A DNA stretch of 64,000 bases from contig JAIBCB010000001.1 in assembly GCA_019694355.1 (NCBI GenBank), positions 401,001-465,000 on the forward strand. Reading direction: 5' to 3'. Origin of the DNA: Pyrinomonadaceae bacterium (GTDB lineage Bacteria > Acidobacteriota > Blastocatellia > Pyrinomonadales > Pyrinomonadaceae). The notes under the pieces were generated by a model. It did no database searches and had not been told where the DNA came from. It saw only the letters and a list, made by a program, of their open reading frames with translations. A program made the translations under genes and the position numbers. Shown in pieces: positions 54,994-63,421 of the stretch (within the stretch, counting starts at the first letter, position 1; the number at the start of each line of letters is the position of its first letter).

Positions 54994-55161
54994 AGGCCTT
55001 TATGACGTCGTAAACCTCGCTAAAGTCTAATTTTCGGGGTCAAGATGCCGTTTCGTTCGGATCGGAACGGCAAAAAGGGAATGGAAGGCCGAGATACTCT
55101 CACGGTCAATGGTCACGCGAACGATATAATGAGCGAGATTTGCTGAAACTTAAAAAGGGTC

Positions 55162-55190
55162 TTAACATACGTGCAGTTTTCGCATATACT
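55162..55190 (+). promoter_or_regulatory. Sigma-70 promoter of the zinc-ribbon gene
   Basis: TTAACA (55162-55167), 17 bp, TATACT (55185-55190). Transcript start near 55197 leaves a leader of about 39 nt before ATG 55236 and rules out the upstream in-frame TTG at 55140. Confidence 0.55.
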
Positions 55191-55235
55191 TATCTGTCTG
55201 ATAAATGGTCACGTTTTGCAGTTGACTTGCGTGGA

Positions 55236-55748
55236 ATGCAGATACTTTTTCGTCCAAAATTCTGTGCCAACTGCGGAGAAAAGGTCGTACGTGACGAGTG
55301 GCATATTTGGACAAGCGGTCGATTTTGCGAGATCTGTGAGACGGAGTTTCAGGGTCGCGAGATCGCATGGCGGGCGGCCTGCATCGGAGCCGTTTTGGTT
55401 TTCGCCGCGATCAGCTTTGTTTTTGTATCCCCGACGAGGTCGGTAGGGACAAAACTCGTTGCTGCGGGTGAGAATTCAACGACGGCGAAGACTCTTCTTG
55501 GTCGGGCGGAACCCGTAAAGCTCCCTGCAAATCAAGCAAATGAGCAGGCAACAGGAAGATCAACACCTCAAGCAACTCCGTCGCCAGAACAAAGGCCTGA
55601 GGTGGCCGAATCGGAACCGGCCTATATGTGCGGTGCCGAGACCAAGAAAGGTACGCCGTGTACTCGCAGGGTCAAGGGAAACGTGAGATGCTGGCAGCAT
55701 CGCGGTATGCCGGCAATGGTGAGTTCGGACAAATTGCGGATTGACTAG
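55236..55748 (+). CDS. Zinc-ribbon membrane protein with C-terminal Cys/His motif
   Basis: A 170-residue protein. The N-terminal part has two CxxC pairs (FCANCGEK and FCEICETEF) that form a zinc ribbon, then one membrane helix (about 45-65), a low-complexity linker, and a C-terminal CGAETKKGTPCTRRVKG...RCWQH motif with Cys and His spacing like small DUF5763-type metal-binding modules. Function unknown. The start is set by the promoter. A Ser/Thr kinase gene follows 63 bases later. Confidence 0.75.
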   Translation: MQILFRPKFCANCGEKVVRDEWHIWTSGRFCEICETEFQGREIAWRAACIGAVLVFAAISFVFVSPTRSVGTKLVAAGENSTTAKTLLGRAEPVKLPANQANEQATGRSTPQATPSPEQRPEVAESEPAYMCGAETKKGTPCTRRVKGNVRCWQHRGMPAMVSSDKLRID

Positions 55749-55811
55749 CTCCGCTAAACAAAATTGCTGTTTTATCTTAGGTAAGCCGGAGCTTCACCGG
55801 CCAATGACGAA

Positions 55812-57650
55812 ATGAATCCGTTGTCCCCAAATACAATGATCCAGGATCGCTACCTGGTCGTTCACTTGATCGGTAAAGGCGGAATGGGCGAAGTATATCT
55901 TGCCGTCGATCAGCGATTGGGCAGTGCAGTTGCCTTAAAGCGGACGAGTTATGCGAGCGATCCGGCGCTTGCCGGTGCTTTTGAGCGCGAAGCGAGGATC
56001 CTTGCTCGTCTCCGTCATCCCGTTCTCCCAAAGGTCAGCGATCATTTTGTTGATGGCGGAAATCAATACCTGGTGATGGAACACATCGCCGGTGACGATC
56101 TTTCGACAAGGCTCGAGGCGACGGAAAAGCCGTTTCCGCTTAGCTGGGTGATGTTCTGGGCGGATCAGTTGTTGGACGCTCTCACTTATCTGCATTCTCA
56201 TCAGCCGCCGATCATCCACAGGGATATCAAACCCCAGAATCTGAAGTTAACGGACGAGAATCACATCATCCTGTTGGATTTTGGGCTCTCGAAAGATTCT
56301 CCGAATCAAACTCGGAGCACGTCCGGGCAGTCGTCCGGCAGCGTGTTCGGCTATACGCCGCATTTTGCCCCAATGGAGCAGATCCGCGGGACAGGCACCG
56401 ATGCACGCAGCGACATCTATTCTTTGGCGGCCACGCTGTATCAACTTCTGACCGGCATAAAACCTGCGGATTCGCTTACGAGGGCCGACGCAGTTCTAAA
56501 CGGAAGTCCTGATCCGGTCCTTGGCCTTCACGAGGTCAATCCGGAGATCGCGAGCACGGTTTCCGACGTCCTGATGCGTGCCCTCGAGATCACACAGGAT
56601 CGCCGATACAAATCTGCGGCAGATATGCAGCGTGCGCTGAGATCTGCCTATTCAGATATGAAGGACGCGATGTCGGCCCAGACAGTAATGGTGCCGACGC
56701 CCGTCGTGCCGGATGTCGCTCCGAGCTCCGAGGTTCCGCCTGCGCCGAAAACCGGCCCTCTTGACGCAACACTCCAGATGGATGCGGTGCCTCTCGAGAC
56801 TACGATGCAGATGGACGCGGCACCAGTGGATTCCGGGCCGCGACAAGCTGATATCAAAACCGAAGTATTCCTTGCACATCAACTCGATGTGCCGGAAAGT
56901 GCGGAAAGCTCTGCGAATGGTGAGCAAACCTATCAAGCCGATGCAACGGTGCCGCTCATCTCGTACAGACCAGAAGCAGAAGAGCAAGTGCCTCAAGAAG
57001 AAGCGGCTGTTCTGCCTGTTCCCGCCGAGAGCGTTATGCCGTCGGCGGCGCCGGAATTTTTTACGTCGCCGAATATTCAGACCGACCAGCCGAAGCAGGA
57101 CTTCGGCGCGACAGAAACGTTTACGTCTGATCAGGCCTCTGAAGTTATTCCGGCGGCCGAAGAGCCTGCTGCCCCTCCGCCGCCGCCGCTTGCGCCGGTT
57201 CAACCTGCTAAAGCAAAGAAATCGGGGTCTAAGAAGGCTGCGGTCATGCTCCTGCTGCTTGGCGGCTTCTTTATTCTTGTGCTTGGCGGCGGCGCCGCCG
57301 GTTGGTATTTTTGGCCCACGATAATGGGAACGGTCGGAGGTGATGCGACACCATCACCGACTCCGATCGTGGAGGAAAGCCCTTCGCCGACGCCAATGGA
57401 AACACCGTCTCCGACGCCGGAAGCTACGCCGGACGAATCAGCGAACGCTAACGCGAACGTATCGGTCGACGCAACTCCGACACCAGCGCCGATGACGACT
57501 CCGGAGAACGACCTTCCGCCTGAGCGCCGTGTTGATGTTCAGCCGCAAACGGATACGAAGAAGCGGCCGGCGCGCACTCCGGCTCAGAAGCAGTCTCAGA
57601 CGCCGAAACCCCAAAAGCCTAATAGCGGTCGCACTGACATATTGCAGTAG
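55812..57650 (+). CDS. Membrane-anchored serine/threonine protein kinase
   Basis: A 612-residue Hanks-type kinase. Gly-rich loop LIGKGGMGEVYLA (19-31), ATP lysine Lys43, catalytic HRDIKPQN (Asp138, Asn143), DFG at 156-158 and APMEQ. The kinase domain ends near 275. A long Pro/Ala/Glu/Thr-rich juxtamembrane segment (about 285-475) includes two near-copies of T-x-Q-M-D-A. One membrane helix (about 475-500) leads to a Pro/Thr-rich tail outside. It resembles PknB-like kinases with low-complexity instead of PASTA extracellular parts. A TPR protein gene follows by 19 bases. Confidence 0.92.
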   Translation: MNPLSPNTMIQDRYLVVHLIGKGGMGEVYLAVDQRLGSAVALKRTSYASDPALAGAFEREARILARLRHPVLPKVSDHFVDGGNQYLVMEHIAGDDLSTRLEATEKPFPLSWVMFWADQLLDALTYLHSHQPPIIHRDIKPQNLKLTDENHIILLDFGLSKDSPNQTRSTSGQSSGSVFGYTPHFAPMEQIRGTGTDARSDIYSLAATLYQLLTGIKPADSLTRADAVLNGSPDPVLGLHEVNPEIASTVSDVLMRALEITQDRRYKSAADMQRALRSAYSDMKDAMSAQTVMVPTPVVPDVAPSSEVPPAPKTGPLDATLQMDAVPLETTMQMDAAPVDSGPRQADIKTEVFLAHQLDVPESAESSANGEQTYQADATVPLISYRPEAEEQVPQEEAAVLPVPAESVMPSAAPEFFTSPNIQTDQPKQDFGATETFTSDQASEVIPAAEEPAAPPPPPLAPVQPAKAKKSGSKKAAVMLLLLGGFFILVLGGGAAGWYFWPTIMGTVGGDATPSPTPIVEESPSPTPMETPSPTPEATPDESANANANVSVDATPTPAPMTTPENDLPPERRVDVQPQTDTKKRPARTPAQKQSQTPKPQKPNSGRTDILQ

Positions 57651-57669
57651 CGCTAAATAGTTTGAAATT

Positions 57670-59055
57670 ATGAAGCCTGTTCATCTAAAGAAAATTGCAG
57701 CCCTTCTTTTGGTAGTTCTGGTCGGTTCGGTCGGAGCGGCCTTTGCTCAGTCCAAGAAAGATAAAAAGCGTGCTCAGGAACTTGTCCTCGCAGGTGACAA
57801 GGCATTTAGAGCGCGGAACTACCGTGATGCTTCGGCCAGCTATGGACAGGCGATCTTGATCGTACCGAATAATCCGTACGCACATTATTGGAAAGGCGTT
57901 GCACATTACAACTTGAAGGAGAATGCCGACGCACTTCGCGAATTCGACATCGCTCTAAGCCAGGGGTTCAAGCCGATCGAGGTCTATCGTGTTCGCTGGT
58001 ATTTGCACTATGAAGCGAAGGAGTATGACGCCGCTCTAAGTGACGTTCTGAAAGCGATCGAGATCGACCCGGACAATCAGGATTTCAAGAAGGGCCTTGG
58101 CGAGATCTATTACGCTCAGGGCCGATATGCGGACTCATTGCAGACCTTTCAGGCAATAGTTGTAAAGCAGCCCAAGGACGGCGACGTATATTACAACATT
58201 GCCCGCGCGCAGGCGGCAATGGGAAATGCCGTCGAACAGGGCAATGCGGCACAGGCAGCCCTTTCAAACAATACCCACATGATCGGCGAGTCGTATTTCC
58301 TGCTTGCGGATTCTCTCCAAAAACAAGGCAAATCGGACGCTGCTATCGACAACTATCAGCGGGCGATCGCCGCGAAGCCTGAAAATTATCAGGCCTATAA
58401 GAATCTAGCGGATGTTTACCGCAGCCTTTCAAACTTCAAGGCAGCTATCGAGACCTCGAAAAAGGCGATACTTAAATTCCCGGATGATGGGAGTTTTTAC
58501 ACTGACATTTCGTGGTACTACAGCCTCGATAACGAACCTGCACGGGCGGCAGAGGCGGCTAGAAGTGCCACAAAGCTGCTGCCGAACCAATATCTGGGAT
58601 ATACGAATCTATGCCGTGCTCTGAATGATCTCAAGGATTACAGCGGAGCGGTTGCGGCGTGCAACACCGCTCTCAAACTTAATCCCGGCGATGGTGAAAC
58701 TTATTTCTATCTCGCTCGTGCGTACGACCTTGCGGGACGAAGGACCGATGCGACCCCACTCTACTCAAAGGCGGTCATCGGACTTGAGGATTTTGTTAAA
58801 CGCAACCCGAATTACTCGGATGGCTACTATCTTCTCGGTAACGCATACTACGCGGACAACCAGACGGACAAGGCCATCGAATCATACAAAAAAGTGATCG
58901 ATCTGAATCCGGGATTCTCGAGAGCAAGGTTCAATCTTGGAATGGTGTACCTTCAAAAGAAAGACAAAGCATCCGCAATGGAGCAGTATTCGGCTCTTCT
59001 GCCGATAGATCCGGCTTTGGCGGGAAGGCTAAAGGCAGAGATCGATAAATCGTGA
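57670..59055 (+). CDS. Exported TPR-repeat protein
   Basis: A 461-residue protein: signal peptide (about 1-26, cleaved near AFAQ) and about ten TPR repeats filling the rest (for example YAHYWKGVAHYNLKENADALREF and SDGYYLLGNAYYADNQTDKAIE). TPRs make a scaffold for protein contacts, here outside the cytoplasm. It lies 19 bases after the kinase gene, so the two may work together, perhaps with this protein as a periplasmic partner; this is inference. Its end is one base from the convergent anti-sigma gene end. Confidence 0.85.
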   Translation: MKPVHLKKIAALLLVVLVGSVGAAFAQSKKDKKRAQELVLAGDKAFRARNYRDASASYGQAILIVPNNPYAHYWKGVAHYNLKENADALREFDIALSQGFKPIEVYRVRWYLHYEAKEYDAALSDVLKAIEIDPDNQDFKKGLGEIYYAQGRYADSLQTFQAIVVKQPKDGDVYYNIARAQAAMGNAVEQGNAAQAALSNNTHMIGESYFLLADSLQKQGKSDAAIDNYQRAIAAKPENYQAYKNLADVYRSLSNFKAAIETSKKAILKFPDDGSFYTDISWYYSLDNEPARAAEAARSATKLLPNQYLGYTNLCRALNDLKDYSGAVAACNTALKLNPGDGETYFYLARAYDLAGRRTDATPLYSKAVIGLEDFVKRNPNYSDGYYLLGNAYYADNQTDKAIESYKKVIDLNPGFSRARFNLGMVYLQKKDKASAMEQYSALLPIDPALAGRLKAEIDKS

Positions 59056-59056
59056 A

Positions 59057-59857
59057 CTAGTTGCGGGATCTTTTGTGCGGAGAGACGACCACATTCTGGA
59101 TCTTCAGCACGACCTGAACATCATTTCCCCGGCCGTCGAGTTTCGCCGGGACAAAGGGCGTCGATGAGCGGTTATCTTCGAATGCTTGTTCAAGGTCGTT
59201 AACTGCCTGAGGGTCGCTTGCGGGCTCGACCACATCCGTGATCTGTGCAAAGCCGTTACCGAACACCCGAGCTACCACCACCATCTCATCATTTCGAAGG
59301 TCAGAGCCCGAAAGGCCCTTTGTCATAGCGGCAAGAGCGCCCTGCGGGTTGATGCTTGGCGATTCTGCGGAGTATGCCAATCGTTGGCGTGCAAAATCAG
59401 CGGCCGATACGGAATCCAGCGGCCCAGCCGTTCCAGAATACCTGCCGCCAAGCTGCAACGGAGCATTTGCCGCGATCGAACTTCCTTCGCCTAGAACTCC
59501 CGAGAGCAAATAGCTGAAAAGAGCGAAGCCAACGATAACGCTGGACAAGGAACTGCCAACGAGAGGCATAAGGTTCTGCCGCCAGGCAAATCCGGAAAGA
59601 TCAGGAAAAGCGAACATTCCAGGCCGTGCAGCAAAGACAGCCTTTTTCTTGATGCTGTCGCGTAATGCACCGGGTAACTTTGCCCTGGAAAGGGATCGGA
59701 GAGCCGAGCGCATCTCTCTGTATTCGGAGAGTTCCTGCCGGCAGATCGGGCAGATCGTGAGGTGTTCCTGCAGAGCGGTTTCGAATTCAGGCGACAAACA
59801 TCCATCGCCGTAAAGCGAAATGTTGGTGCTGATGTCGTTGCATTTTAATGCGCTCAT
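59057..59857 (-). CDS. Anti-sigma factor with zinc-finger (ZAS) domain
   Basis: A 266-residue protein. The cytoplasmic N-terminus carries the HxxxCxxC zinc motif (EHLTICPICRQEL, about 32-44) that clamps ECF sigma factors. One membrane helix follows (about 110-140: VGSSLSSVIVGFALFSYLL), then a periplasmic domain. ATG 59857 is chosen so the protein begins MSALKCNDIS; a longer frame to 59977 exists. The ECF sigma gene lies upstream on the same strand, the usual sigma/anti-sigma order, but with an unusually long 309-base gap. Confidence 0.85.
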   Translation of the reverse strand: MSALKCNDISTNISLYGDGCLSPEFETALQEHLTICPICRQELSEYREMRSALRSLSRAKLPGALRDSIKKKAVFAARPGMFAFPDLSGFAWRQNLMPLVGSSLSSVIVGFALFSYLLSGVLGEGSSIAANAPLQLGGRYSGTAGPLDSVSAADFARQRLAYSAESPSINPQGALAAMTKGLSGSDLRNDEMVVVARVFGNGFAQITDVVEPASDPQAVNDLEQAFEDNRSSTPFVPAKLDGRGNDVQVVLKIQNVVVSPHKRSRN

Positions 59858-60166
59858 TGTCTGACCCGTCCTATCAGGAAAATGGCAGGCTGACCCCGGT
59901 TGTCGTTCACGCTGAACGACAACACGAACCCGGCAGGCCTTGCCGTTTGGATCCCGCGAAGCTGTCTGAAACTTCATATCCTTGGGGAAGCAAGAATCGA
60001 TTGTTGCTGGTCGATCAAAGTCCCCGCCGCTATGCCGTCGTCGGCCTCAATTGCGGAACCAAATGACTCGAACTCTATCGGATCCGTTTTTTTTGACCTC
60101 GTTCGTTGGCACCGATCGTTGTGTACAAAAAATGAATCCGGGGTGAGTCTGCCATTTTCCTGATTT
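59858..60166 (-). other. Gap between ECF sigma and anti-sigma genes with perfect hairpin
   Basis: No convincing gene. A perfect 11-bp inverted repeat GTTGTCGTTCA-CGC-TGAACGACAAC lies at 59899-59923, about 42 bases upstream of the anti-sigma ATG, with no T-run. It could be an operator, an RNA processing site or a leader structure setting the sigma/anti-sigma ratio. A palindrome CGGATCCG before T8 (60079-60094) is also seen. Confidence 0.55.
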
Positions 60167-60823
60167 TCAAAAATCCATTAACTTGCTCCGAAGCTCTTCC
60201 CGAGCACGGGCTATGCGCGATTTCAACGTTCCCATATTGATATCGAGCACGGCCGAGCATTCCGCGTATGTCAATCCTTCTATATCGGCAAGCACGATGG
60301 CTTCTCGATAGATCGGCTTTAGCGTCGAAAGGGCACTGAGCAAGGCCGCTTCTCGTTCGCGTTGAAGGGTGTCATCTTCCGGGCTCGAAGTGCTGCCCGC
60401 GATCGTATCCCCAAGAGTGATGCCTGTTTCCCCTATTTGTTCATCCAGCGACATCGTGGTCTCACGCCGCCGCCTTCGCCACCAACGGGCTCGGTTACGC
60501 GATTGATTGATCGCGATCCGGATGAGCCACGTTTTTAAGCTGGAATCACCGCGGAATCCTGACATGCTCCTGAAGGCCCGCAAGAACGTCTCCTGCGTCA
60601 GGTCGGCCGCTTCTTCGCGGTCTGCCGACAATCTATACGCCACGGCGTATATCGCTCCTGAAAAGCGATCCACAAGCGTCTCGAATGCCGCAGCATCGTT
60701 CGCCCTAAGTTTGTCAATAAAACCGTTCTCGGAATGCCGGCTTTCCGCATCTGAGGTGGAAATGGCGCGGACCAACTCTTCGTCGCCAAAGGTTGTTGCC
60801 TTGCTAAAGAACATTCCGCTCAT
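60167..60823 (-). CDS. ECF-type RNA polymerase sigma factor
   Basis: A 218-residue sigma-70 family protein with only regions 2 and 4. Region 2 (about 46-115: AYRLSADREEAADLTQETFLRAFR, SLKTWLIRIAINQSRN) and region 4 (about 155-215: LKPIYREAIVLADIEGLTYAECSAVL, GTLKSRIARAREELR) are clear. ATG 60823 follows GAGG by 3 bases; an in-frame GTG at 60889 lies at the predicted promoter -10 and is unlikely. An ECF-type promoter upstream suggests self-activation. Confidence 0.92.
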   Translation of the reverse strand: MSGMFFSKATTFGDEELVRAISTSDAESRHSENGFIDKLRANDAAAFETLVDRFSGAIYAVAYRLSADREEAADLTQETFLRAFRSMSGFRGDSSLKTWLIRIAINQSRNRARWWRRRRRETTMSLDEQIGETGITLGDTIAGSTSSPEDDTLQREREAALLSALSTLKPIYREAIVLADIEGLTYAECSAVLDINMGTLKSRIARAREELRSKLMDF

Positions 60824-60889
60824 TTTCCTCAAGTCGAAAGAGCCATTTCCTGCAACGAAATATGCCGCTATTTCGACATATTCGACCAC

Positions 60890-60917
60890 TTTGACACCAA
60901 CGGCTCAAAATTGTTCC
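60890..60917 (-). promoter_or_regulatory. Candidate autoregulatory ECF promoter
   Basis: Minus strand GGAACAA (60917-60911), 16 bp, TCAAA (60894-60890), very like the sigma-E form. It shares the GGAAC/GTCA core with the htrA promoter, with 17 rather than 18 bases between. A hairpin CCCGAAAA/TTTTCGGG (60916-60923 and 60935-60942) lies just upstream. Confidence 0.45.
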
Positions 60918-61081
60918 CGAAAAAGCAAAAGATCTTTTCGGGGGCGTCTCAGCTTGGCATTTTCCCGTGCTTATTTGCTCTTCTCTGCAATTTGAGCTAA
61001 ATTAACACTTTTGAAAAATGCCCATTACGGGCAATTATACAACGAACGAGCAAAATAGAATTGCAGTTTTTTTCATAGAGC

Positions 61082-61924
61082 ATGGCAAACAAGAAAAGAC
61101 GATTTGGCCCGGTTGCGGGGGCGGAAGATCAACCGAAGGATGTGACGTACGAGGACAGTTTTCAAAAGACGGTCGGCCGAGGCGTCGAAGGTTTCGGTAA
61201 AGCGATCGAGGGCCGCGGCCGCACGATCCTCTACATCATCGGGGCACTCGTTGTGGTCGGGATCATTGTGTTTGTGATCGCGTCATGGTCTCGCCGTTCG
61301 AGTTCAGAAGCTCAGACGGCTCTTGGGCGGGCGATCGAGATCGCCGAGGCCCGTGTTACAAGCGTGCCGATGCCTGCAGGCTCGACGGAAAAGACCTTTA
61401 AGACCGAGAAAGATCGTGCAGACGCTGCCATTGCAGCATTTCAAAAGGTCGTTGATATGGGCAGCGGCGCAGTCGCGGAAAAGGCGAAGTACTTTATCGC
61501 GATGAACAAACTTGCAACGGATCGTGCAGGTGCCATCGCGGACCTTGAAGCTTTGTCGCAAGGTTCTTCAGACACTGCCTACCTGGCGAAGTTCGCACTT
61601 GCTCAGATACGAACGGACGACGGCCAGTATGACCAGGCCGCGAAATTGTACGAGGAACTTGCCGGCGTTGACAATCCTGTACTCTCGAAGGAAACGATCA
61701 ATTTTAACCTTGCAGGCGTCTATCAGAAGCAAAATAAAACGAAGGAAGCGGCCGATCTCTATTACAATATCGTAAAGGCCGCGAGCGAGGCGAAGAACGC
61801 CGATGGCGATCCCGCACCGCAGACGGAGACGGCGCGGACGGCTCGTGAGAAGCTGACGGAGATCGCTCCCGATCGTGCGAAAGAGATCGCTGAACCCGAG
61901 GCTGCGAATCCGTTCGGCGGCTAA
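61082..61924 (+). CDS. Membrane-anchored TPR protein (YfgM-like)
   Basis: A 280-residue protein. After about 45 cytoplasmic residues there is one membrane helix (ILYIIGALVVVGIIVFVIA, about 49-67), then a periplasmic helical-repeat region with TPR features (GAIADLEALSQG, YDQAAKLYEELAG, KEAADLYYNIVK). Topology and length resemble YfgM, the ancillary subunit of the SecYEG translocon, but the match is by topology only. Confidence 0.75.
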   Translation: MANKKRRFGPVAGAEDQPKDVTYEDSFQKTVGRGVEGFGKAIEGRGRTILYIIGALVVVGIIVFVIASWSRRSSSEAQTALGRAIEIAEARVTSVPMPAGSTEKTFKTEKDRADAAIAAFQKVVDMGSGAVAEKAKYFIAMNKLATDRAGAIADLEALSQGSSDTAYLAKFALAQIRTDDGQYDQAAKLYEELAGVDNPVLSKETINFNLAGVYQKQNKTKEAADLYYNIVKAASEAKNADGDPAPQTETARTAREKLTEIAPDRAKEIAEPEAANPFGG

Positions 61925-62005
61925 GGCCATCCGAACGTCGGATCGAACGACTTTTCTCTTGACTGGCGAGCGCCCAAGCTCCCGTCTGACTCTCAGTAAT
62001 CCGAT

Positions 62006-63412
62006 ATGAGAGAAACCTTGCCGGCACCCGGTGAACTGTGTGAGGAAGCAAAGCCTTCCGAAGCGGTCGGGGTGCGGGCTCCATTCAATTCTTACATAAC
62101 GGCATTTCTTCTCGGCAGTTATGCCTGTGTCCTTCTGTTCTACGTGGAGTACACGATCGCGGCCGTTGCGGCGTTCATAGCTGCTTGGATCGTTGTGCCA
62201 TTCTTTGCGGCCGCTGACCATATTGTCTTTGACGGCAAGCGGCTTTCGCGAACCGGCCTTCTTCCGATCCTTTGGGCAAGGTTCAACTCTCGCCGAAATT
62301 CGCTTAGGATCAGCGATATTGAACAGGTCGATACTCAGGCCATTCGCGTCCTGCGAAGAGGGAATCGAGTTCATTATCGCTATCGAACATCGGTGCGCGG
62401 ACGCGGGATCACCTTGTCTTTTACTTCGCACGGAGAGAATTTCCGCCGCCTCATCGCCGAGCTTTTGCCGCGGCTGAACGAGGCGGTACTGGATTCGAGG
62501 TCACTTGACCTTCGAAGCTATCCGCTCGATCCGAAAGAGGTGTTGATGAAGGCATCCTTTGCCGGCATCCCAAGCGCAGATGTGTTACGCGAGACCGTGG
62601 TGACGCGTCCATCCAGGATGCGCGGCAAGATCGAGGACGAGTTGGATATAACGGGCGACTCGGAGAATAGGGCACAATATTTGGCCGACCTCGGGAACGA
62701 GCTTCGGCTGTCCGGCCATCTGGTCAGAGCTTTGGAGTGTTTTCGTCGTGCTCTTCTTATCCGGCGCCGCGACGGCCGCCAATTGTATGACTTTTCGCGG
62801 TGTCTGCACTCGCTTGCGGCAACCGAACGCAGCGCTATACTTGCACGCCGGTCCGTCGCTGCATTGAGACTTGCCGCAAGGTATTCGGCGGAATCGCCTA
62901 TGCTTCTCGCCCGCATTGGCGAGGCTTTTGTTCAGATCGGTGATTGGCGGAATGCGGAGAGGGTGTTTACTCGGGCCGCAGAGGCGGGCGGCGACACTTT
63001 CCTTGCCTCTCGGGGCCTCGCTGAGACCGCATTGCGTGAGGGCAAGATCGCTCACGTGATCCATCAATTTGCGGCCGCGGCCGATGCTACGTTATCGCCC
63101 GCACTTCGTCGATGGTCGCGCGATGAGGCGAGTTACTACGCGAATCTCAACTCAGACGACACGTATATGGAACTGGAGGTCGGCCGCGTGAACCTGATCG
63201 AATCTCTTCAGCGTACGCGGCGGACACTCCTTCGAATCGCATCCTTTGGCTTTTGGGTCGTCGCGATCGGGATAACGGCCGGTGACGATATGATCTTTAA
63301 CGTCGGCCTGGCAATAACAACCCTGGCCCTTGCGATCTGGCTTGGCTTTCGTGTCGCGTCAGGCCTGATGGCAGAGCGTATCGCATACGACGACGTCGCA
63401 AGCGAGGATTAG
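62006..63412 (+). CDS. Membrane protein with PH-like domain and TPR repeats
   Basis: A 468-residue protein of unknown function. Two hydrophobic helices near the N-terminus (about 30-70) precede a small beta domain (ADHIVFDGKRLSRTG to FRRLIAELLPRL, about 70-155) resembling bacterial PH (bPH2) domains. TPR-like helices follow (about 215-365), and two more hydrophobic helices lie near the C-terminus (about 405-455). Monocistronic by appearance. Confidence 0.65.
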   Translation: MRETLPAPGELCEEAKPSEAVGVRAPFNSYITAFLLGSYACVLLFYVEYTIAAVAAFIAAWIVVPFFAAADHIVFDGKRLSRTGLLPILWARFNSRRNSLRISDIEQVDTQAIRVLRRGNRVHYRYRTSVRGRGITLSFTSHGENFRRLIAELLPRLNEAVLDSRSLDLRSYPLDPKEVLMKASFAGIPSADVLRETVVTRPSRMRGKIEDELDITGDSENRAQYLADLGNELRLSGHLVRALECFRRALLIRRRDGRQLYDFSRCLHSLAATERSAILARRSVAALRLAARYSAESPMLLARIGEAFVQIGDWRNAERVFTRAAEAGGDTFLASRGLAETALREGKIAHVIHQFAAAADATLSPALRRWSRDEASYYANLNSDDTYMELEVGRVNLIESLQRTRRTLLRIASFGFWVVAIGITAGDDMIFNVGLAITTLALAIWLGFRVASGLMAERIAYDDVASED

Positions 63413-63421
63413 GGTCTCAGC

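Noticed and set aside
60055..60077. GGAACC followed by CTATC on the plus strand as an ECF promoter
   Set aside because: No plus-strand gene follows in this gap and the -10 is not CGTC-like.
59848..60163. Short plus-strand frames in the sigma/anti-sigma gap
   Set aside because: No ribosome sites, odd composition, and they run across the perfect hairpin.
60167..60889. GTG 60889 as the ECF sigma start
   Set aside because: It overlaps the predicted -10 element of its own promoter; ATG 60823 has a GAGG site and fits the family length.
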